DNA of 64,000 nucleotides from JAIVGV01 sp031425275 (GTDB lineage Bacteria > Acidobacteriota > Blastocatellia > Pyrinomonadales > Pyrinomonadaceae): the NCBI GenBank assembly GCA_031425275.1, contig JANPJA010000057.1, forward strand, positions 121,763 through 185,762, read 5' to 3'. Positions 42,177-48,112 of this stretch are shown piece after piece. A program made the translations under genes and the position numbers. Position 1 is the stretch's first letter, and every line of letters begins with the position of its first letter. Below the pieces are notes generated by a model that was not told the DNA's origin, made no database searches, and was given only the letters and a program-made list of their open reading frames with translations.

Positions 42177-42205
42177 TAGTAGTAGTAGTAGCAGCAGTAA
42201 TTTCT

Positions 42206-42280
42206 TGCGGGGATAGAGCAACGGCGGCTCCGCGGTCTCATAAGCCGCGCCCGGAGCGGGTTCGACCCCCGCCCCCGCGA
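42206..42280 (+). tRNA. tRNA-Met(CAT), initiator-like variant
   Basis: Anticodon loop CTCATAA. The 5' end is TGCGGGG pairing with CCCCGCG (a 1-72 wobble), and the D-arm GAGC...GCTC with an extra A inserted before it. It recalls the bacterial initiator but lacks its C1-A72 pattern. Confidence 0.78.
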
Positions 42281-42318
42281 TTGCGTTTCGGTCACGCCCC
42301 CACGCGGCGGGGCCTTGC

Positions 42319-42394
42319 TGGCAGGTAGCTTAATCGGCAGAGCGTCTGATTGTTAATCAGGACGGTGTCGGTTCGACTCCGACCCTGCCAGCCA
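42319..42394 (+). tRNA. tRNA-Asn(GTT) with encoded CCA
   Basis: Acceptor TGGCAGG with CCTGCCA, anticodon loop TTGTTAA, G73 followed by CCA (42392-42394). T-loop TTCGACT. Confidence 0.92.
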
Positions 42395-42422
42395 AATTAA
42401 CGGCGATTTGACTCGACCGTGC

Positions 42423-42495
42423 GGGGCCGAAGCTCTAGCGGCAGAGCGTTGGACTTTTAATCCAAAAGGTGAGAGTTCGAGCCTCTCCGGCCCCA
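42423..42495 (+). tRNA. tRNA-Lys(TTT)
   Basis: Acceptor GGGGCCG with CGGCCCC, anticodon loop CTTTTAA, T-loop TTCGAGC, A73. Confidence 0.92.
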
Positions 42496-42517
42496 CTTGT
42501 CATCCCAACGTGTTCTT

Positions 42518-42589
42518 CGCGGCGTAGCTCAATGGCAGTAGCACTCGCCCGATAAGCGAGAGACGGAAGTTCGACTCTTCCCGCCGCGA
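42518..42589 (+). tRNA. tRNA-Ile(GAT)
   Basis: Acceptor CGCGGCG with CGCCGCG, anticodon loop CCGATAA, T-loop TTCGACT, A73. Confidence 0.92.
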
Positions 42590-42600
42590 TCTTCTTTCCA

Positions 42601-42672
42601 CGGGACGTAGCTCAACGGCGGAGCGGCTGCTCGACATGCGGAAGGCTGGAGGTTCGATTCCTCCCGTCCCGA
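42601..42672 (+). tRNA. tRNA-Val(GAC)
   Basis: Acceptor CGGGACG with CGTCCCG, anticodon loop TCGACAT. The anticodon stem has one weak end. A73. Confidence 0.88.
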
Positions 42673-42682
42673 TCAAGACTGT

Positions 42683-42757
42683 TGCGGAGTCGTCCAACCG
42701 GCAGGACGCCGTTCTTTGAAATCGGAAATTTTGGTTCGACTCCAAACTCCGCAGCCA
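42683..42757 (+). tRNA. tRNA-Gln(TTG) with encoded CCA
   Basis: Acceptor TGCGGAG with CTCCGCA, anticodon loop CTTTGAA, G73 and CCA (42755-42757). The anticodon stem has a T-T mismatch. It ends the array, 109 bases before the Ro60 gene. Confidence 0.88.
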
Positions 42758-42866
42758 ATCGCGCCCGCGCGCGCTCTCCCCATTCACAAGGATTATTCGG
42801 TTGTCATCAGTCGTTTGTCGCCCGCGCACGAATGCGCCGGCGAATGCGAGGAGGTGTCATAAGACA

Positions 42867-44420
42867 ATGGCAAACAAGAATCTTTTCAAGTCGCTCATCG
42901 GCAAGCTTGTGCCCGCGACCGACGCGGTGAACAAGGAGTTCGCGCCGGCCTACCGGCTCGCGCCCCGGCACGCCCTCGCGCAGTACGCCGCGACGGGTTG
43001 CATGAACTCGACCTTTTACGCGGGCGCGGACGAACAGCTCTCGAAGGTCTTGGAGCTGTGCGAGACGGCCGACCCGGCTTTCATCGCCCGCCTCGCCGTC
43101 TACGCGCGCGAGCGCGGCCACATGAAGGACGTGCCGGCGCTCCTGCTCGCGGTGCTCTCGGTGCGCGACCGCGAGTTGTTCGCGCAGGTCTTCCCGCGCG
43201 TCTGCGACAACGCGAAGATGCTCCGCACCTTCGTCCAGATCGTTCGCTCCGGCGTCGTGGGCCGCAAGTCGCTCGGCACGCTGCCCAAGCGCATGGTGCG
43301 CAACTGGCTCGACACGCGCGACGAGGAGACGATCTTCAAGTCGTCCGTCGGCCAGTCGCCGTCGCTCGGAGACATCTTGAAGATGGTGCACCCGCGCCCG
43401 CGCGACGCTTCGCGCGCCGCGCTCTACGGCTACCTCGTCGGCCGCGAGCACGACCGCGCGGCCCTGCCGCCCGTGGTGCGCCAGTTCGAGGCGTTCAAGG
43501 CGGGCGAGACGCTCGACGTGCCGCGCGTCCCGTTCCAGCTCCTGACCGCGCTGCCGCTCGGCAAGGCGGAGTGGGCCGAGATCGCGCGCCACGCGCCGTG
43601 GCAGATGACGCGCATGAACCTCAACACGTTCGCGCGCCACGGCGTCTTCGACGTGGCGGGACTGACCGAACTCGTCGCCGCGCGTCTGCGCGACCCCGTG
43701 AAGATCGCCCACGCGCGCGTCTTCCCCTACCAGTTGATGGCGGCCTACGCCTCGACCGGCGCGGGCGTGCCGCGCGAGGTGCGCGACGCGCTTCAGGACG
43801 CGATGGAGATCGCCATCGCCAGCGTGCCGACGGTCGCGGGTCAGGTCTTCGTCTTCCCGGACGTGTCCGGCTCAATGGCGTCGCCCGTGACGGGACACCG
43901 CGCGGGCGCGACGACGGCGGTGCGCTGCATCGACGTGGCCGCGCTCGTCGCCGCGGCCGTCGTGCGCAAGAACCCACGCGCGGAGGTCATCCCGTTCGAG
44001 CAGGAGGTCGTCGAGTTCGACCTCAACGCGCGCGACTCCGTGATGACGAACGCGACGCGGCTCGCCGCCGTCGGCGGCGGCGGCACGAACTGTAGCGCGC
44101 CGCTGCGGCTGCTCAACGAGCGGCGCGCGGCCGGCGACCTCGTCATCTACGTCTCGGACAACGAGTCGTGGGCGGACGCGGGGACGGGCCGGGGCACGGC
44201 GACGATGCGCGAGTGGGCGGTGTTCAAGGGGCGCAACCCCCGCGCGCGGCTCGTCTGCATCGACCTCCGGCCCGGCGCGACGACGCAGGCCGCCGAAGCC
44301 CCGGACGTGCTCAACGTCGGCGGCTTCTCCGATCAGGTCTTCGAGCTGCTCGCGGAGTTCGCTGCCGGCCGGCTCGACGCCTCGCACTGGGTCGGCCGCG
44401 TCGAAGGCGTCACGCTGTAA
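42867..44420 (+). CDS. rsr: Ro60/TROVE domain RNA-binding protein (Rsr)
   Basis: 517 aa. The TROVE HEAT-repeat ring (about residues 20-315) is followed by a von Willebrand A domain with the MIDAS motif DVSGSM (332-337) and a later GGGGTN and SDNESW. Bacterial Ro proteins bind Y RNAs and tether PNPase or assist rRNA maturation under stress. The start is ATG at 42867 with GAGGAGGTG (42849-42857) at good distance. Upstream is the tRNA array and downstream the Y RNA-like units. It is the only known protein of this locus with an RNA-related role other than the HNH enzyme. Confidence 0.94.
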   Translation: MANKNLFKSLIGKLVPATDAVNKEFAPAYRLAPRHALAQYAATGCMNSTFYAGADEQLSKVLELCETADPAFIARLAVYARERGHMKDVPALLLAVLSVRDRELFAQVFPRVCDNAKMLRTFVQIVRSGVVGRKSLGTLPKRMVRNWLDTRDEETIFKSSVGQSPSLGDILKMVHPRPRDASRAALYGYLVGREHDRAALPPVVRQFEAFKAGETLDVPRVPFQLLTALPLGKAEWAEIARHAPWQMTRMNLNTFARHGVFDVAGLTELVAARLRDPVKIAHARVFPYQLMAAYASTGAGVPREVRDALQDAMEIAIASVPTVAGQVFVFPDVSGSMASPVTGHRAGATTAVRCIDVAALVAAAVVRKNPRAEVIPFEQEVVEFDLNARDSVMTNATRLAAVGGGGTNCSAPLRLLNERRAAGDLVIYVSDNESWADAGTGRGTATMREWAVFKGRNPRARLVCIDLRPGATTQAAEAPDVLNVGGFSDQVFELLAEFAAGRLDASHWVGRVEGVTL

Positions 44421-44422
44421 CC

Positions 44423-44516
44423 ATTGCGGATTGCGGAGTTCGGATTGCGGATTAAAAGATAAGGAGTAACTTGACCTCCGATTTTAATCCGCAATCCGCA
44501 ATCCGAATTCCGCAAT
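44423..44516. repeat. Word hairpin (ATTGCGGA)
   Basis: ATTGCGG words in the left arm (44423-44451), with AATCCGC words in the right arm (44487-44516) and a short AT-rich loop. It lies directly behind the Ro60 stop codon and might terminate that transcript. Confidence 0.88.
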
Positions 44517-44521
44517 AGAAC

Positions 44522-44586
44522 GGGCCGAATGCTGCCGTGACTACATTCATTTGTAATGAGAACGTCACGGCGATACTGGTCGGCCC
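44522..44586 (+). ncRNA. Candidate Y-like hairpin RNA unit A
   Basis: GGGCCGA pairs with TCGGCCC, then an asymmetric internal loop, then GCCGTGAC with GTCACGGC and a CATT/AATG apical stem. It contains GCCGAATG (44525-44532), which agrees with the bacterial Ro-binding consensus GNCGAANG as I recall it. The second strand lacks the UUUC expected. Confidence 0.5.
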
Positions 44587-44662
44587 TTCAACTTCATGTT
44601 AAGACTTCGGCGAATGCCTTTGGGAGTACATGGCACATCAGGTTCGATCCCTGAACGCCTCG
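44587..44662 (+). ncRNA. Candidate Y-like RNA unit B (tRNA 3' half)
   Basis: CATGT (44595-44599) pairs with ACATG (44628-44632), enclosing GGCGAATGC (44609-44617). Then a T-arm (TCAGG TTCGATC CCTGA, 44638-44654) and an acceptor-like 3' end. No D-arm. It may form one RNA with unit A or be a truncated relative of units C and D. Confidence 0.5.
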
Positions 44663-44670
44663 TCATTTCG

Positions 44671-44802
44671 AGGGGCGGAACTCTCATCAAACTTCGTCGC
44701 CGAAGTAACTATCAATCTCTCTGCCCGCGCGGGCGGCGAATGCAGACGGAACTACATCACCTAAAAAGTGACAGGATGCGGGTTCGAGTCCCGCCGGCCC
44801 TG
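44671..44802 (+). ncRNA. Candidate Y RNA unit C with tRNA-like end
   Basis: The end AGGGGCG (44671-44677) pairs with CGGCCCT (44795-44801) at six of seven positions, and the T-arm is GCGGG TTCGAGT CCCGC. TTCGTC (44693-44698) can pair with GGCGAA (44735-44740). It shares ACTATCAA (44708-44715), CCCGCGCGG (44724-44732), GGCGAATGC and GGAACTACAT with unit D in the same order. A run of T follows at 44804. Confidence 0.65.
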
Positions 44803-44811
44803 ATTTTTTTT

Positions 44812-44972
44812 GGGCCGTAGCTCAACGGGTAGAGCAACATGTAAAGTTTCGTCGATACTCGTCGCCGCCTTCGCAACCACTATCAAACTTGAAGGAAGTC
44901 TCACCCGCGCGGCGAATGCCGCGGGAACTACATGGAACCTGAAGACTCCGGGTGCAACTCCCGGACGGCGGC
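44812..44972 (+). ncRNA. Candidate Y RNA unit D with tRNA-like ends
   Basis: The 5' part has a tRNA acceptor (GGGCCGT) and D-arm (TAGCTCAACGGGTAGAGC). CATGT (44838-44842) then pairs with ACATG (44930-44934) in place of an anticodon stem, with the Ro module inside: TTCGTC (44848-44853) opposite GGCGAATGC (44911-44919). The T-arm is CCGGG TGCAACT CCCGG; 3' acceptor ACGGCGG pairs at five of seven positions. This is the layout of Y RNAs whose one half mimics tRNA (YrlA type). Confidence 0.7.
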
Positions 44973-44989
44973 GTTCGCGCGCCGTGGAG

Positions 44990-45042
44990 CAGAAGTAGCT
45001 CGTCGGGTATATGTTTCCGCAACCCTAGTCGCCGCACTTCTG
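44990..45042. ncRNA. Hairpin remnant, possibly a fifth tRNA-like unit
   Basis: CAGAAGT pairs with ACTTCTG over 7 bp, enclosing TAGCTCGTCGGGTA, a D-arm-like piece. No T-loop is visible. It may be a terminator for the RNA cluster or a remnant. Confidence 0.4.
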
Positions 45043-45136
45043 TGTCAGCCTTGACATGCATCACAACGCCGGTTTCTGATAGCCTCACTCCCGAATTCAA
45101 GCTCCAACATCCAGCCCTTGCGGAGTCCCAAAGGTT

Positions 45137-46018
45137 ATGGAAATTTCCGTCCCCGTCTCGCCGTCGTTCAACTTCGAGCGCACGGCCGCCAGCCACGGGT
45201 GGTGCGAGTTGGCCCCCTGCTCGGTCGATGAGGGTTGGACGGCCATTACCCGCGTCGTCTCGCTCGGCGCGGGTCGCGACCCGGTCGCCGTGCGGGTCAC
45301 GGGCGCGGCGGGCGCGCTGCTCGTCAAAGTCCCCGGCCGACTCGCGAAGCGCGACGCCGAGAAGATCGCCCGCGACGCGCGGCACATGTTCCGGCTCGAC
45401 GACGATCTCGACGGCTTCTACGCCGCGCTTAAGGCCGCGCCCGGCTTCGAGTGGGTGGCGCGCTCCGGCGCGGGCCGCCTCCTGCGCTCGCCCACGGTCT
45501 ATGAAGACTTGGTCAAGTCGCTCGCCACGACCAACTGCTCCTGGTCACTCACGAAGCTGATGTGCGAGCGCCTCGTCAACGGCCTCGGCCGCCCCGCGCG
45601 TGGCGGCGGGCACGCCTTCCCCACGCCCGCGGAGATGGCCGCGGCCCCGCTCAGTTTCTACCGCGACGAGATGCGCTCCGGCTACCGCGCGCCATACTTC
45701 AAAGAGCTGGCCGGGCGCGTCGCCTCGGGCGAGTTGGATGTCGAGTCGTGGCTCGCGAGCGAACTGCCGACGCCGGAGCTGCGGCGCGAGATGAAAAAGG
45801 TGAAGGGCGTCGGCGACTACGCGGCCGAGAATTTGCTAAAGCTCGTCGGCCGCTACGACGTGTTAGCCCTCGACTCGTGGGTGCGCTCGACCTTCGCCCG
45901 CAAGCACAACTGCGGCCGCGCCTGCACAGACGAAAAGATCGCGCGCCACTACGCGCGCTTCCGCCACTGGCGCGGCCTCGCCCTCTGGTGCGACATGACG
46001 CAGGATTGGATCAAATAA
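45137..46018 (+). CDS. HhH-GPD superfamily DNA glycosylase
   Basis: 293 aa. The helix-hairpin-helix MKKVKGVGDYAAENLLKLVGRYD with the following catalytic Asp in ALDSWVRS marks an AlkA/OGG-like base excision enzyme. The N-terminal half is a beta-rich domain (about residues 1-100). The C-terminal cysteine pair is not arranged as a normal iron-sulfur loop. The substrate class is not fixed by sequence. It has no obvious link to the RNA cluster upstream but starts about 90 bases behind it. Confidence 0.86.
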   Translation: MEISVPVSPSFNFERTAASHGWCELAPCSVDEGWTAITRVVSLGAGRDPVAVRVTGAAGALLVKVPGRLAKRDAEKIARDARHMFRLDDDLDGFYAALKAAPGFEWVARSGAGRLLRSPTVYEDLVKSLATTNCSWSLTKLMCERLVNGLGRPARGGGHAFPTPAEMAAAPLSFYRDEMRSGYRAPYFKELAGRVASGELDVESWLASELPTPELRREMKKVKGVGDYAAENLLKLVGRYDVLALDSWVRSTFARKHNCGRACTDEKIARHYARFRHWRGLALWCDMTQDWIK

Positions 46019-46019
46019 A

Positions 46020-46156
46020 GGACTGAGGAAAGACAAAGTACTGAGGACTGAGGACTGAGGACTGAGTTAAAGACAAATGCTTTTCTCTCAGTCCTCAGTC
46101 CTCAGTCCTCAGTACTTTCATAAGTCCTCAGTCCTCAGTCCTCAGTCCTCAGTACT
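46020..46156. repeat. Word hairpin (GACTGAG) overlapping nth
   Basis: GACTGAG words in the left arm and CTCAGTC words in two right arms. It enters the 3' end of nth: its last bases encode the final RTED and the stop of the minus-strand gene. Confidence 0.9.
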
Positions 46157-46788
46157 ATCTTCCCCGTCGGGCAGAGCGGCAGAAGCAGGCAGTCTTGGCA
46201 GAGCGGGGTGCGGGCCTTGCAGACGGCGCGGCCGTGCGCGATGAGGAGGTGCGGGAAGATGATCCAGTCTTTGCGCGGGACGAGTTCCGTGAGGTCGCGC
46301 TCGATCTTCTCGGGCTGCTCGTGTTCCGAGAGGCCGAGGCGTTGCGAGAGGCGCGCGACGTGCGTGTCAACGACGACGCCGGAGGCGATGCCGTAGGCGT
46401 TGCCCAGCACCACGTTCGCGGTCTTGCGCGCGACGCCGGGCAGCTCGAGCAGTTCCTCCATCGTCTCCGGCACTCGCCCCGCGTAAGTCTCGCCCACGAT
46501 CCGGCACGCGCCCTGAATCGACTTCGCCTTGTTGCGGAAGAAGCCCGTCGAATGGATGTCGCGCTCAAGCTCTTCCGTCGGCGCGGCGGCGTAGTCTTCC
46601 GCGCGGCGGTACTTCCTGAACAAATCGGCCGTGACGAGGTTGACGCGCTCGTCCGTGCATTGCGCCGAGAGGATCGTCGCGACGAGGAGTTCGAGCGGGT
46701 TCGAGTGGTTGAGCGAGCAGCGCGCGTCCCGGTAGGCGCGCTTGAGCGCGGAGATAATCTTTCCAGTTCTTTTCTGTTGATCGGTCAT
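46135..46788 (-). CDS. nth: Endonuclease III (Nth)
   Basis: Excises oxidised pyrimidines. The HhH segment ELPGVARKTANVVLGNA carries the catalytic Lys and VVVDTHVARLSQRLGL the catalytic Asp. The iron-sulfur loop CKARTPLCQDCLLLPLC is complete. 217 aa, normal. The C-terminal residues are encoded by the word repeat, probably replacing a few native codons. Confidence 0.95.
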   Translation of the reverse strand: MTDQQKRTGKIISALKRAYRDARCSLNHSNPLELLVATILSAQCTDERVNLVTADLFRKYRRAEDYAAAPTEELERDIHSTGFFRNKAKSIQGACRIVGETYAGRVPETMEELLELPGVARKTANVVLGNAYGIASGVVVDTHVARLSQRLGLSEHEQPEKIERDLTELVPRKDWIIFPHLLIAHGRAVCKARTPLCQDCLLLPLCPTGKIVLRTED

Positions 46789-46795
46789 CAGGGAT

Positions 46796-46981
46796 GGTCA
46801 GTCGTCAGTGGTCAGTCGTTTGTGGTCAGTTGTCAGTGGTCAGTCGTCAGTGGTCAGTCGTCAGTCGTCAGTGGTCAGTCGTTTGTGGTCGGTCGCACGC
46901 TGTAGCCGCCCGCATCATCTTTTGCCACTCGCCCGCGCGGCACGAAACGACTGACCACGGACCACTGACCACGGACAACTT
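46796..46981. repeat. Word hairpin (GGTCAGTCGTCAGT)
   Basis: Left arm with about nine GTCAGTGG, GTCAGTCG or GTCAGTCGTT variants, loop of about 50 bases, right arm ACTGACCACGG. Lies between nth and psuG. Confidence 0.88.
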
Positions 46982-47917
46982 TTAAACTTCCGCGAGGGCG
47001 GCGGCGATCTGCGTCGCGACGCGCGCGTTGTTTTCCAACAGGGCGATGTTGGCGCGCAGCGTCGCGCCGCCGCTGCGCGACGCGATGTGAGACAGGAGGA
47101 AGGGCGTCAGCTCTCGCCCGCCGACTCTTTCGCGCTCCGCCGCTTCGAGCGCGGCGGCGAGCGCGTCTTCGACGACGTGGCGGGGGACTTCCTCTTCGTG
47201 CGGCACGGGCACGGTGACGAGCAGCGCGCCCTCCGCGTTCAGCGCGCGGCGCGCGCGCACGAGCGCGCCGACATCGGCGGGCGAGTCGGCGCGCACGTCA
47301 ACGCCCAGACCGCTCGCGCGCGCGTAGAAGGCCGGCATCTCGTCGCAGCCGTAGCCGACGACCGTCACGCCGTAGGTTTCGAGCCACTCGCGCGTCGCCG
47401 GCAGATCGAGGACGCTTTTCGCGCCGGAGCAGACGACCGCGTTGAGCCGCGTGCGCGCCAGCTCCGGCAGATCGGCCGACACGTCGGGGAGTTGTCCGCG
47501 ATGCACGCCGCCGATGCCGCCGGTGGCGAAGACTCGCAGCCCCGCGCGCTCGGCGATGAAGACGGTCGAGGCGACGGTCGTCGCGCCGTCGAGTTTGCGG
47601 GCGACGGCGACGGCCAAGTCGCGGCGGCTCAGTTTGTGGATCGGCTGGTGTTGGGCGACGTGTTCGAGTTGCGCGCGGTCGATGCCGACGCAGACGCGAC
47701 CCGCGATGACGGCGATGGTCGCCGGGGTCGCGCCGCCCGCGCGCACGATCTCTTCGAGGCGGAGCGCGGTCTCAAGGTTTTGCGGGCGCGGCAGCCCGTG
47801 CGCGATGACGGTCGATTCGAGCGCGACGACAGGCCGGCTCTCGTTCAACGCCGCTTCGACTTCGGGGTGGAGGTCGAAGACTTCGGGGACGGGGTTGTGT
47901 CGGTTGATTTGAGTCAA
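46982..47917 (-). CDS. psuG: Pseudouridine-5'-phosphate glycosidase (PsuG)
   Basis: Splits pseudouridine 5'-phosphate to uracil and ribose 5-phosphate. Family segments: ALESTVIAHGLPRPQNLE, HKLSRRDLAVAVARKLDGATTVASTVFIAERAGLRVFATGGIGGVHRG. I start at a TTG (47917, minus strand) since the upstream open frame runs through a repeated sequence (47946-48074) that adds non-conserved residues. No psuK is adjacent. RNA turnover is a conceivable theme with the tRNA and Ro60 locus. Confidence 0.9.
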   Translation of the reverse strand: MTQINRHNPVPEVFDLHPEVEAALNESRPVVALESTVIAHGLPRPQNLETALRLEEIVRAGGATPATIAVIAGRVCVGIDRAQLEHVAQHQPIHKLSRRDLAVAVARKLDGATTVASTVFIAERAGLRVFATGGIGGVHRGQLPDVSADLPELARTRLNAVVCSGAKSVLDLPATREWLETYGVTVVGYGCDEMPAFYARASGLGVDVRADSPADVGALVRARRALNAEGALLVTVPVPHEEEVPRHVVEDALAAALEAAERERVGGRELTPFLLSHIASRSGGATLRANIALLENNARVATQIAAALAEV

Positions 47918-47945
47918 CTCAGGTTGAGTGCGAATCGAGGAAGAT

Positions 47946-48074
47946 TCACCGCAGAGGCGCGGAGGACGCGCGGAGGAACGCCGAGAAAACGATGCAACAG
48001 TTGAGATTTGAAATGCCAGAGCCATTAAATTCTCTGCGAGCCTCCGCGCGGTCTCCTCCGCGTCTCCGCGGTGA
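47946..48074. repeat. Word hairpin (CACCGCAGAGGCGCGGAGG)
   Basis: The left arm TCACCGCAGAGGCGCGG and the right arm CCGCGTCTCCGCGGTGA are near-complementary; more words lie inside. A related single arm is at 35520-35565 (CTCTGCG words). Confidence 0.85.
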
Positions 48075-48112
48075 GTGTCGATCTAAGAGTCGTTCAAGTT
48101 TGAAAATCACAC

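Noticed and set aside
42174..42200. AGT triplet run as a regulatory repeat
   Set aside because: It is short and lies in a tRNA spacer; simple slippage is enough to explain it.
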